From NCBI GenBank assembly GCA_934179885.1, contig CAKPQY010000013.1:1-10004 (forward strand): a DNA stretch of 10,004 nucleotides. Direction: 5' to 3'. The first letter of the stretch is position 1; every line of letters begins with the position of its first letter. Shown here one piece after another: positions 1 to 7,903 of the stretch. Source of the stretch: an uncultured Clostridia bacterium. Lineage in GTDB: Bacteria; Bacillota; Clostridia; TANB77; CAG-508. The notes under the pieces are model-generated. The model had not been told where the DNA came from. It worked only from the letters and a program-made list of their open reading frames with translations, and searched no databases. The position numbers and the translations under genes are program-made.

Positions 1-2307
1 ATTTGTTATAGCTATTTTATATGTTAAATATACTTGTAATTCTTTATTTTTATCTTCTGATGTATAATCTATATCAGCTTGATATAGTGCTCTTTTATAT
101 GTTCCTGTATATGAATTTTTGAATTTTACTCCAACATTCCATGTAGTTGCATCATTCACATTGTATCCACTATCATCATATGTTCTTGAACCATATTTAT
201 ATACATGCCAATATCCATTTACCCCTACATTTACTGTTTCTAAGTCTTGTGTTAATGATAAGTCTGCTTGTGGTTTTTCATATAATCCTAAATTTATATA
301 TCTTATTTCAGTTGTTCCTGGATTGAAGTTTATACCATATCCAGTATCCTTTGTATTCGCATGTAATGTACAATCACTACTATCTTTAATAGATGTTGCA
401 TGTTCTGTAGTGTTATTATATGTTATAGAATATTTATCATTTACATTAACTCTGTTTTCCCCTGTTGAATTTACACTTGCAAAGTTTTTATCTAGTATAT
501 CTCTTTCTACTTTGTCTGTTGCTTTTGAACCACTGTTTCTATCTAAATGAGCTACTACAGATTGATAAATTAATCCATCATATTCAAATTCCACATAATA
601 ATTTGCCAATTGTTCTATTAACACATCATTAAATGTATATTCACCGCCATTAATCTCTGAATATAATCCTTTTTCACCTGTTGTTGTTTCTTTAATAATA
701 TTTCCACTTTGGTCTTTTAATCTTACAACTATTCCATTAAATGCTATATCTTGATTATCTTCATATTCATCCAAGTCATATGAATAATTTGTTCTATATA
801 AGTCATTTCTTATTGTTTTCTTGGTTGACTGTATATCTTTCCAAACATATCCTGATAATTTTACATATATTTGCTCATTTGGTATTACCTTTTTATTTTC
901 ACTTTCTACAATTTCAATACTTCCATCAATTTTTTTATATCCATAGTTTGGATTTACAGTTTCATATGCCAAATATGTTCCTTTTATTAATTTATCTATT
1001 TTAATTTCTCCGTTTGCATCAGTTACAAATTCTGTTGCGTTTTCTCTTGCAGAATCATATGTAATTTGGCCATTTTGTTTACGCACATATTTACCTGTTT
1101 CTTTATTTTGAATAATAAATCCTACACCTTTTAGTTTTATACTATTATTTCTAGAATCTACTTTCTCTATGGTTAAGTTTTTTGTAAGTGGTATATCATA
1201 TTCAAATGATATATTTACAGGTGATATTTCTTTTTCTTCAGGTTTTACTAACAATAGATTTTGATAATCAGTTGATTCAAGTAACCATATTTCAACGTTG
1301 TATTGTGTATCTATTTTAGGTTCTACTTTGACTTCAATTTTATTAATTTCTGTTGCTTCTGAATTCATATCTATACATATATAAAAATCTTTATTAGATG
1401 TTATTTCTTTAGAACTATTATAAAACTTTTCAGTATTTCCTTCAAAGTAACTATATTTTATATATTCATTTGAAATTTTTATGTTATCTTTTTCATATAC
1501 ATTAACTTCAGTAATATTTCCACCACCATACATCCACATAAATGGACCTATTCTTAAATATTTTGTATTATTATCTGTACATATGTTAACAGAAATATTA
1601 TCTTTATCTGTTTTATCTGTTACTGTTATTTCATTATTCTCGTTTGTTGTACCTAGATTACTAGCATAATCTTTGGCATTGTTCAACATATCCTTTACTT
1701 CATTATCTGTTGTCGCATATCCTAGTAATAAATCCTTATATTCATCTGTAGTCCAGTCATATGAAGTATCAAAATCAATTTTTCTTCCAACTTCATTATA
1801 CCAATCATCTTGTTTTATGTATAACGCCTTTTGAGCTGTTGAATAATATTTACTATAGTCAGGTGTATTATTCGCATCATAATTAGGTAGTAAGTTTTTA
1901 TCATGCGTATATGTAAAACCTTGCTTTTGAGCTAATATATATGCTAGTTCTCCATTTCCTTCTGATGTTTTACTTTTACTTGTTTCTTTATCTATCATTG
2001 TTGCTGTATTTCCTTTTATAGTCATATAGTTCTTTACATGATATTCACTTAATAAGAAACCCGCTTTATGATTTATACAATATAAATCATTTCTTATTTT
2101 TAACATTCTGGCATGAGAAACTTCTAAACGTGTACCAATACTATTACTTCCGTTAGCTTTTATTGTCTCTAATAATTCTCCATATTTCTTTACTTCTTTA
2201 TCTGTAAGTGTGTCTGGAAGATATGCCATTGATTGTGTACAAATTGAGGCAATCATAATTCCTATAATACTTGCTATTAAAATTAATATTTTATTCTTAC
2301 TCTTCAT
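1..2307 (-). CDS. Secreted multi-domain surface protein (thioester-like, SpaA/Cna-B-like and SdrD-like modules), cut by the left edge
   Basis: I translated this frame by hand: it is open from the ATG at 2305-2307 to base 1, giving 769 residues with no stop, so the 3' end lies outside the window. The start has GGAGG at 2314-2318, six bases upstream. Residues 1-28 form a signal peptide (Lys-rich start, hydrophobic core, SMA cleavage site). Residues 30-370 are a globular N-terminal region containing LYCINH (Cys77) and AQKALY (Gln159), a spacing and context like Cys-Gln thioester adhesin domains. About 377-484 resembles a SpaA/Cna-B fold, with IEKVD (Lys382), AYE before NPNYGY (Glu449) and a final strand with Asn477, the three positions used in isopeptide bonds. 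About 486-600 is an SdrD-like module beginning GYVWKD and ending near FEYDGLIYQS. From about 675 a DUF11-like module begins and reaches YKIAITN at the edge. It is the second gene of an operon, 18 bp after the large surface gene. Surface localisation is inferred; the anchor is not in view. Confidence 0.88.
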   Translation of the reverse strand, partial: MKSKNKILILIASIIGIMIASICTQSMAYLPDTLTDKEVKKYGELLETIKANGSNSIGTRLEVSHARMLKIRNDLYCINHKAGFLLSEYHVKNYMTIKGNTATMIDKETSKSKTSEGNGELAYILAQKQGFTYTHDKNLLPNYDANNTPDYSKYYSTAQKALYIKQDDWYNEVGRKIDFDTSYDWTTDEYKDLLLGYATTDNEVKDMLNNAKDYASNLGTTNENNEITVTDKTDKDNISVNICTDNNTKYLRIGPFMWMYGGGNITEVNVYEKDNIKISNEYIKYSYFEGNTEKFYNSSKEITSNKDFYICIDMNSEATEINKIEVKVEPKIDTQYNVEIWLLESTDYQNLLLVKPEEKEISPVNISFEYDIPLTKNLTIEKVDSRNNSIKLKGVGFIIQNKETGKYVRKQNGQITYDSARENATEFVTDANGEIKIDKLIKGTYLAYETVNPNYGYKKIDGSIEIVESENKKVIPNEQIYVKLSGYVWKDIQSTKKTIRNDLYRTNYSYDLDEYEDNQDIAFNGIVVRLKDQSGNIIKETTTGEKGLYSEINGGEYTFNDVLIEQLANYYVEFEYDGLIYQSVVAHLDRNSGSKATDKVERDILDKNFASVNSTGENRVNVNDKYSITYNNTTEHATSIKDSSDCTLHANTKDTGYGINFNPGTTEIRYINLGLYEKPQADLSLTQDLETVNVGVNGYWHVYKYGSRTYDDSGYNVNDATTWNVGVKFKNSYTGTYKRALYQADIDYTSEDKNKELQVYLTYKIAITN

Positions 2308-2313
2308 CTTTTT

Positions 2314-2318
2314 CCTCC
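2314..2318 (-). promoter_or_regulatory. Ribosome binding site of the 2307 surface gene
   Basis: GGAGG on the minus strand lies six bases before the ATG at 2307 and after the TAG stop of the upstream gene (2326-2328). It fixes the start of the downstream surface protein and shows that the second gene is translated independently within the shared transcript. Confidence 0.85.
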
Positions 2319-2325
2319 TTTCCTT

Positions 2326-5300
2326 CTATATTATTCTCTTGTTTAAAGTAAATTTTCCTATTATGTAAGTTACAGTACCAACTATAATTATTGTTGACAA
2401 TACTAATGTTATTGCAGTAACAACTTGACCTGTTTTAATGCTCAAAGTTAGATCAGCTGAATTAGCATTATTAACATTATCATCTTTTAATCCTAGTTCA
2501 TTATAACTCTCAACTATTTCTGCTGTATTATGAATTAAACCTGCATTATTTTCCGTCATTTGTTTAATAACAATTAATTTTACTTCTCTGCTTTCTCCTG
2601 GTTTTATTTTTTCATTTGATAAACTTGTATTATATAATGTATCTCCTGATTGGTACCAATCTTTGTTTAATTCAGAAGTAAATTTATAATCTTTTGAAAT
2701 ATAATCTGCTATTTTTCTTGCATATGTATCTACTTCTCCAATATTTGTTACCTTAATTGTATATTCTACAACCACTGATGTTCCATTTAGTTGTTTTGAA
2801 TCTATCTCTGCTTTAGCAAGTGTAGCATTTCCATATTCATTTGTTGATGTTCCTTTAGAGTTTTGTATTACAACTTTACTTACATATTTATCTAATTTTA
2901 AATCTACCTTTTTTGCAATTTGTAATCCCATATTGATATTTGAAATATTATCATTATCAACTTTGATGATTTCTGTACTACCTACTGTTTTTTCTTCACC
3001 ATTTATTAACATTGTTTTATTTATAGCTTTTGAGTTGCTATCACTATTTATTTCATTTTTTTCATATTGTGTTAGTATATATTTTGAAGTATCATATTCA
3101 AAAATTACTATATATTCTCCACTTATAACTTTATCAAAACTGTAAAAACCATTTTCATTTGTTGTAATTGTTAATTCATTTCCATTTGAATCTTTAACAA
3201 AAGTATTTGTTTTAATATCTAATAATCTAACAACAACTCCACTTAATAATTCTTCTCCTGAATCCTTTTGTCCATTTTGATTTTCATCAATCCATACTGT
3301 TCCAAATATTGATTTTGTTTTAATATCTGAATTTTGATTGTTTTGATTATTTTCATTATTTTCATTATTTTCGTTATTCTCGTTGTCTGAATTATTTGTG
3401 CCATTATTATTTGTTTCCACTGTCTCCTCTGGTGTTAATATATGCATTATATCTTTATTATTAATTTCAATACCATTTGCATATATTTTTACATTATTTA
3501 TTATTTCTATTAATTCCTGATTTCCTGGTATTCTATTTATCAATACCTTTATTTTATACTCATTTTGTGTTCCACCATTTAATGTATCTGATATCTTAAT
3601 AATATTACTTCCAGTTGTACTGTCACTTACTTGCGAATATTTTTCTTCTGTTAGTTTTTCTCCATTTCTAGTTATTTCATATAAAACTGTTTTATTTGAA
3701 ATTCTATCCTCCAATACAATATCCTTTATTTGTTTATCTCCATTATTTTTTATAATTATAGAATATTCTATTATATCTCCAGATTTTACTGCTTTTTCAC
3801 TATTATTTGAAGATATCTTTGTTTCAATATTTACACCTTCTACAATTATATCTTTTACATTAGAGTTATATATTTCATTATTATCTACAACATTTGCCAT
3901 AATAAAATCATTTGATGACTCTCTATCTATAAAGGTTTTTGCCTCAACAAGCATAGCAACTTTTATTGTTTCTCCTGCCGCTATAGAATCTATATTAATA
4001 TATGTATTTTCTTCTTCAGTAACTACTTTTCCATCTGATGTAAAATAATATATTTTTTCTAATTCTAAAGCATCTCCTAATTCTGCATTCAATCTTAGAT
4101 TCTTCTTTTCTTTATCTGACTTATTCGTTACTTTTAAAACATATCTATATCTATATCCACTTTGTAATATTCCTTTATCATCTACAGCATATAATACTGT
4201 TTGAACTTCTCCTTTTTCAATGTTGTTGATAACTTCATTTGATATCTTGTTAACATCACCATATTTAGTTGTTATAGTGTTAGATACTGTTTTCCCTTCC
4301 GTATCATCTTGAATTTTTACTAGATATGTTTTTGTTATACTTTCTCCAACAGTTAACTTTTCTATTGTAAATTCAACCTCTTCTATATCCTCTTTTTCTA
4401 TAAATGGTTTATAATCACCATCTTCATTTGAATATATTGTTTGTATTTCATTTTCTTCTACATAAACTGTATTTTCAGGAATTTTACCCACAAGTTTTAT
4501 ATCAGTTATATCTTCACTTCCAGTATTTGATACTGTAATTGCATAAGATATAAATTCTCCTTCTTTTACCCTAACCGCTTCTTTACCACCAACATAAGCT
4601 TTTAAACTTATTTCAGCAAAAGGTCCTTTGCCAGTTGATAATCTTAAATTATCTAATTTAGTTTGTTCTGACACAGCTGTTATTGCATCTTCATAGTAAA
4701 CATTATATCCCTCTTCAGCTGTTTCATTATATTCCAAATTAGCTGGTACTGTAATATGATATGAAATACCTACTTCTTCTAAAATATCTAATTCATTAAT
4801 TACAACTAAATATTTTTTTGCATCTTGTAAGTTTTCTAATTGCTCTTTCCAACCATTATTTGCATTTTCTATGTCTTCCGTAGCATTTGCATTATTTGAA
4901 TAATATACTTTTATTCTACTAGCATCTACTCCAGATACAGATAGATTCTCAACTTTGATATCAATGTTATTCGAAGCAATAGCTTCTTTTGTAGGAAATG
5001 TACCTAATATTTTTACATTTGATATTTTATTTTCTTTGTTATTTATTATTCTATTTTTTATTGTAGCTGTTTTTGCATCAGTTAAAACTGCTAATGTCGC
5101 TGTTTTTACTCCTTCATTATTTACAACCTCTATTCCATACTCTTCAATTTGGCTTACAGTTACAACTCCGGCATAAGATACTATATTAATATCTTTTATA
5201 ACATTTCCTTCATTGCCACCGTTTTTATAGTTCATAGCCTTATCATTTGTATAAGTTAATTTTACTTTTTCAGTACTACTTGGAATTTTTGTACTAGTTG

Positions 5301-7212
5301 TTAAATTAGCATCTATTATGATAATTGCTCCCTCTATAGCTTCTTCTTTATACTTCGTTTGCTCTCCTTCTAAAACTATTTCAATAGTTTTATTTTTTAA
5401 AGCAGCTGTTTTAATTTTCATTTCATCTTCATAAAGTAATTTAACAGAATTTATTTGTATATCTTGTATTTTTTCAGGTAATTCTAATTTTAGAACTGGA
5501 TTTTTAAATAATTCATTGTTTTCTTCTCTAGAATTTAAAGTTATTCTAAATTCAACATTATTATTTGCTGTCATTGTTGATAGTTCTGTTCTACTAATTT
5601 CCAAATCTGCTGATGTTTCTGTTTCTTTTAAAGCAATACTTGATTCTACACCTTCCAAGTTGTTTTCTTTACTATCTGAAACATATGAAATTGAAACTTT
5701 TTGCTCTATACTAGTTGCATTTTTAACTATATCTTTATTAATAGTTTTTATTATTTTTGTAGTCTCTATTTCTAATTTTCCTATTTTTTCAGGTGCAATT
5801 ATTTTTATTATAATTGTTGTTACATTTTCTAGATATGTAATTACAATATCTCCATTTTCGTCTGCTTTAGTATCTTTGTTTATTGTTGTAATTATTTTTC
5901 CTGTTTCAGCATTTATAATATCTAAGCTTCCGTTTTCACCTAATATATTTTCTATATTTGCTTTACTTATTTTTGATGTTTTATATACTGAATTTAATGT
6001 TTGTTCATTTATTGTTTGTTTTTCTTCTTTAACATTTATTTCACTTGCAATATTATTCAAATTTACATCAATAGTATTTTTGTATGTAATATCTCTTGAA
6101 ATTCCTGCATACAATTTTCCTTTATATATACTTGCTTCATATTGATTAATATTTGTTGTAGCTATAGTATCTTTTTCATCTTCTGTTAATGTAATTTCAC
6201 TAGTAGCTGTAAGAACTGTATTATTTGTATCATAAAGTTCAATTTTTGAATCTACATCTAATTTTTCATTATTTATTTCTACATTTTTATCAAATATATA
6301 TGTAATTATGAATTTGTCTTCACCTGTTTTTATCCAAGAAATTCTATTTTTTTCTTTTTTGTTTTCTATATTGATATTAATTATTCCTGTTTTATTATTA
6401 TAATTCCAATTATCTTGTGATAGTCCTTTCCCATTTGTTGCTAAAATATCATTTGAATTAACCATCACTTCTTCAGGATATGTATCTGAAATTTTAGGAG
6501 CTTTAATATTAACTATAGTTTTGCTTATTGGAAATAGATTATTATTTAATCCAGAATTCACTTGAATTTGTATAACTCTTTTATCTTCTCCGTTGAATTT
6601 AAGAATTTTATTAGTTATAACTTCTTGTGATAATACTATACTTTCCTCTGCAACAGTATATGGGCTAACAAAATTTAAAGTAACATTTCTTTCAGCTTTT
6701 ATAGAAATATCTTTTTGAGTACTATCTCTATAAATACCTGCTAAAGAGATTTTACTTTCCATGTTTATTAAATCCAAATCAAATTGCTCATCTTTTAATA
6801 ATTCTATTCCTGTTTCCACTTCTTCACTTTCTCCGGCATTTATTTGATTTAAATATATAACATTATTTTCTATTTTACTTATTCCATCACTTAGGATATC
6901 TGTTTTAAGTTTGAAATTGGCATCACTTAAAACTATATTCCCATTAAAATATCCTTCTTGTTTTACAGATATTTTAAAATATAGTTTTAAATTATCAGTA
7001 TTGGTATACGCGTCCATCTCTGTAATCTTATTACCTTTTTCATCCTTAAAATATGCCATAAATTCTATATTTTTATGGTTTGTACTTTTATCTGCAGTTA
7101 TCTCTTCTGCAGCATAAGATACAACATCTACACATAGCAATAAAAAATTTGCCATTGTTAATGTTATAATTAATAACAAGGATGTTATAACTTGTAAAAT
7201 TTTTTGTTTCAT
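2326..7212 (-). CDS. Large secreted surface protein with DUF11-like repeats, SdrD-type B module and a variant sorting signal
   Basis: The protein is 1,628 residues from the ATG at 7210-7212. I chose this start because GGAGG lies eight bases upstream and a signal peptide follows at once. An in-frame ATG at 7258-7260 falls at the predicted transcription start and has no binding site. Residues 1-35 are a signal peptide (cleavage near SYA-AEE); Cys27 inside it is not in a lipobox, and the mature chain has no cysteine. Residues 36-860 are beta-type sequence with no domain I can name. DUF11-like modules lie at about 863-980, 1001-1120 and 1126-1245, each with a 'Y.I.V.N.G' type strand. An Asn/Glu-rich linker spans 1268-1294. 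An SdrD B-like module spans 1300-1433, with the calcium-loop pattern DENQNGQKDSGEE. A last DUF11-type module spans 1434-1588. The C-terminus has SIKTG (1591-1595), a hydrophobic stretch and a basic tail (KRII), in the arrangement of a sortase signal. It is probably a long stalk or adhesin in the cell envelope; its ligand is unknown. Confidence 0.9.
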   Translation of the reverse strand: MKQKILQVITSLLLIITLTMANFLLLCVDVVSYAAEEITADKSTNHKNIEFMAYFKDEKGNKITEMDAYTNTDNLKLYFKISVKQEGYFNGNIVLSDANFKLKTDILSDGISKIENNVIYLNQINAGESEEVETGIELLKDEQFDLDLINMESKISLAGIYRDSTQKDISIKAERNVTLNFVSPYTVAEESIVLSQEVITNKILKFNGEDKRVIQIQVNSGLNNNLFPISKTIVNIKAPKISDTYPEEVMVNSNDILATNGKGLSQDNWNYNNKTGIININIENKKEKNRISWIKTGEDKFIITYIFDKNVEINNEKLDVDSKIELYDTNNTVLTATSEITLTEDEKDTIATTNINQYEASIYKGKLYAGISRDITYKNTIDVNLNNIASEINVKEEKQTINEQTLNSVYKTSKISKANIENILGENGSLDIINAETGKIITTINKDTKADENGDIVITYLENVTTIIIKIIAPEKIGKLEIETTKIIKTINKDIVKNATSIEQKVSISYVSDSKENNLEGVESSIALKETETSADLEISRTELSTMTANNNVEFRITLNSREENNELFKNPVLKLELPEKIQDIQINSVKLLYEDEMKIKTAALKNKTIEIVLEGEQTKYKEEAIEGAIIIIDANLTTSTKIPSSTEKVKLTYTNDKAMNYKNGGNEGNVIKDINIVSYAGVVTVSQIEEYGIEVVNNEGVKTATLAVLTDAKTATIKNRIINNKENKISNVKILGTFPTKEAIASNNIDIKVENLSVSGVDASRIKVYYSNNANATEDIENANNGWKEQLENLQDAKKYLVVINELDILEEVGISYHITVPANLEYNETAEEGYNVYYEDAITAVSEQTKLDNLRLSTGKGPFAEISLKAYVGGKEAVRVKEGEFISYAITVSNTGSEDITDIKLVGKIPENTVYVEENEIQTIYSNEDGDYKPFIEKEDIEEVEFTIEKLTVGESITKTYLVKIQDDTEGKTVSNTITTKYGDVNKISNEVINNIEKGEVQTVLYAVDDKGILQSGYRYRYVLKVTNKSDKEKKNLRLNAELGDALELEKIYYFTSDGKVVTEEENTYINIDSIAAGETIKVAMLVEAKTFIDRESSNDFIMANVVDNNEIYNSNVKDIIVEGVNIETKISSNNSEKAVKSGDIIEYSIIIKNNGDKQIKDIVLEDRISNKTVLYEITRNGEKLTEEKYSQVSDSTTGSNIIKISDTLNGGTQNEYKIKVLINRIPGNQELIEIINNVKIYANGIEINNKDIMHILTPEETVETNNNGTNNSDNENNENNENNENNQNNQNSDIKTKSIFGTVWIDENQNGQKDSGEELLSGVVVRLLDIKTNTFVKDSNGNELTITTNENGFYSFDKVISGEYIVIFEYDTSKYILTQYEKNEINSDSNSKAINKTMLINGEEKTVGSTEIIKVDNDNISNINMGLQIAKKVDLKLDKYVSKVVIQNSKGTSTNEYGNATLAKAEIDSKQLNGTSVVVEYTIKVTNIGEVDTYARKIADYISKDYKFTSELNKDWYQSGDTLYNTSLSNEKIKPGESREVKLIVIKQMTENNAGLIHNTAEIVESYNELGLKDDNVNNANSADLTLSIKTGQVVTAITLVLSTIIIVGTVTYIIGKFTLNKRII
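2428..2442 (-). other. Candidate non-canonical sortase motif SIKTG in the large surface protein
   Basis: The five codons read Ser-Ile-Lys-Thr-Gly (residues 1591-1595). They are followed by about 24 mostly hydrophobic residues and then K..LNKRII at the C-terminus. This is the three-part layout of a cell-wall sorting signal, with SIKTG where LPXTG normally stands. Without a cognate sortase in view, the segment could equally be a plain C-terminal membrane anchor. Confidence 0.45.
3337..3381 (-). repeat. In-frame 9-bp minisatellite encoding the Asn/Glu-rich linker
   Basis: Five adjacent 9-base units lie in the coding frame. Three are exact (plus strand attattttc at 3346-3372) and two flanking ones are diverged (attgttttg before, gttattctc after). 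They encode Glu-Asn-Asn or Gln-Asn-Asn triplets in the linker between the DUF11-like modules and the SdrD-like module. Because the unit is a multiple of three, gain or loss of copies would change linker length without breaking the frame. Confidence 0.75.
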
Positions 7213-7220
7213 AAATATTA

Positions 7221-7225
7221 CCTCC
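7221..7225 (-). promoter_or_regulatory. Ribosome binding site that decides the start of the large surface gene
   Basis: GGAGG on the minus strand is separated by eight bases from the ATG at 7212. It supports that start over the upstream in-frame ATG at 7260, which would add 16 residues (starting MVEKLCKK) in front of the signal peptide. Confidence 0.9.
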
Positions 7226-7262
7226 AAAAAAATAATCTTTTTACATAATTTTTCCACCATAA

Positions 7263-7291
7263 ATTATATACCCAAAAAACCATTTTTTCAA
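7263..7291 (-). promoter_or_regulatory. Sigma-A-type promoter of the surface-protein operon
   Basis: On the minus strand, TTGAAA (7286-7291) and TATAAT (7263-7268) are separated by exactly 17 bases. Transcription would begin near 7256, leaving an untranslated leader of about 44 bases before the ATG at 7212. This position excludes the upstream ATG at 7260. T-tracts at helical spacing lie immediately upstream. The match is strong, but base composition makes AT-rich matches easier to find by chance. Confidence 0.72.
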
Positions 7292-7331
7292 CCTTTTCAG
7301 TTGTTTTTTATTCATTTTTTTTGCATTTTTT
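7283..7331 (-). promoter_or_regulatory. Phased A-tracts (curved DNA or UP-like element) upstream of the surface operon promoter
   Basis: Read on the plus strand, T-tracts occupy 7283-7288, 7294-7297, 7304-7309, 7315-7322 and 7326-7331. Their centres are 10, 11, 12 and 10 bases apart, close to one helical turn. On the minus strand they are A-tracts running upstream from the -35 box. Such phasing is known to bend DNA and to help RNA polymerase binding; that it does so here is inference. Confidence 0.5.
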
Positions 7332-7360
7332 AGTTTACACATTTTAATTATTACTTTTAA

Positions 7361-7389
7361 TTAACAAATTTATTTATATTTCATATAAT
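7361..7389 (+). promoter_or_regulatory. Candidate promoter of the plus-strand small gene pair
   Basis: TTAACA (7361-7366) and TATAAT (7384-7389) have a 17-base spacer, a good sigma-A-type pair, with a leader of about 60 bases to the start at 7457. The same bases also fit a sporulation mother-cell pattern: AC at 7364-7365, 16 bases, then CATATAATA (7382-7390), which matches CATANNNTA. The sequence cannot tell which sigma factor is used. A second TATAAT at 7416-7421 has no acceptable -35. Confidence 0.5.
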
Positions 7390-7444
7390 ATATAGAAACT
7401 TGAATATATTACATATATAATTTTTATTTTAATATATTTATATT

Positions 7445-7450
7445 GAGGTG
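7445..7450 (+). promoter_or_regulatory. Ribosome binding site that points to a TTG start at 7457
   Basis: GAGGTG is followed by six bases (ATAATA) and then TTG at 7457-7459. The in-frame GTG at 7448 lies inside this binding site and so is unlikely to be the start. An ATG at 7466 is the alternative, at a longer spacing of 15 bases. Confidence 0.75.
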
Positions 7451-7456
7451 ATAATA

Positions 7457-7903
7457 TTGGATAATATGAATATTGATGAAAATACAATGAAAAATATCAA
7501 AAACATGGTTGATAATGGAAACATTTCAGACGCAATTTCTAGCATATCTCCAGAAATGATACAAAATTTCTCAAAAATGCTATCAAATCAAGGAAACAAT
7601 AATCAAACTCAGGAAACTAATAATTACAATAAAAACAGCACTCAAAACAATAATCAAAATCAAGGAACAAATAATTTTGACCTTAACGGCATAGATATGA
7701 ATACTATTATGAAAATGTCATCTGTTTTAGGAAAAGTAAAAAATTCGAAAGATGATCCAAGAGCAAATTTACTCAATTCTTTAAAACCATATTTACGTGA
7801 TAGCAAAAAAGGTCAATTAGATAATTATATGAATTTATTAAATGTTGCAAAAATAGCTGAAATTATGAAAGATAATAACAAGGAGAACAATAATAATGTT
7901 TAA
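7457..7903 (+). CDS. Asn-rich helical protein of unknown function
   Basis: The protein is 148 residues with a TTG start set by the GAGGTG site. It is soluble-looking, with no signal peptide or membrane segment. Residues 1-43 are probably helical (repeated Met, Ile, Ser and Asn). Residues 44-74 are a low-complexity Asn/Gln linker. Residues 75-140 form a second helical part that contains DPRANLLNSLKPYL and a following Leu/Ile-patterned helix to about 137. From memory, short clostridial proteins with a similar 'DPR..LL..LKPYL' segment exist, but I cannot attach a function to them. The last eight bases overlap the start of the next gene, so the two are probably co-transcribed and translationally coupled. 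The possible sporulation-type promoter makes a spore-related role thinkable but not shown. Confidence 0.8.
   Translation: MDNMNIDENTMKNIKNMVDNGNISDAISSISPEMIQNFSKMLSNQGNNNQTQETNNYNKNSTQNNNQNQGTNNFDLNGIDMNTIMKMSSVLGKVKNSKDDPRANLLNSLKPYLRDSKKGQLDNYMNLLNVAKIAEIMKDNNKENNNNV

Noticed and set aside
119..550. Plus-strand open frame of 143 codons
   Set aside because: It lies opposite the continuous minus-strand surface gene (open from 2307 to base 1), which has a signal peptide and recognisable modules. The plus frame has no such support.
5516..6145. Plus-strand open frame of 209 codons rich in hydrophobic residues
   Set aside because: It lies fully opposite the large surface gene, has no ribosome binding site, and its Ile/Val/Phe/Ser-rich composition is what the complement of Asn/Glu/Lys codons gives.
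7153..7212. Lipoprotein signal (Cys27) in the large surface protein
   Set aside because: The residues before Cys27 are LLL, which does not fit a lipobox, and a signal peptidase I site (SYA-AEE) lies just after it.
7213..7260. Extended start of the large surface protein at 7260
   Set aside because: It lies at or next to the predicted transcription start, lacks a binding site, and would put 16 residues in front of a normal signal peptide.
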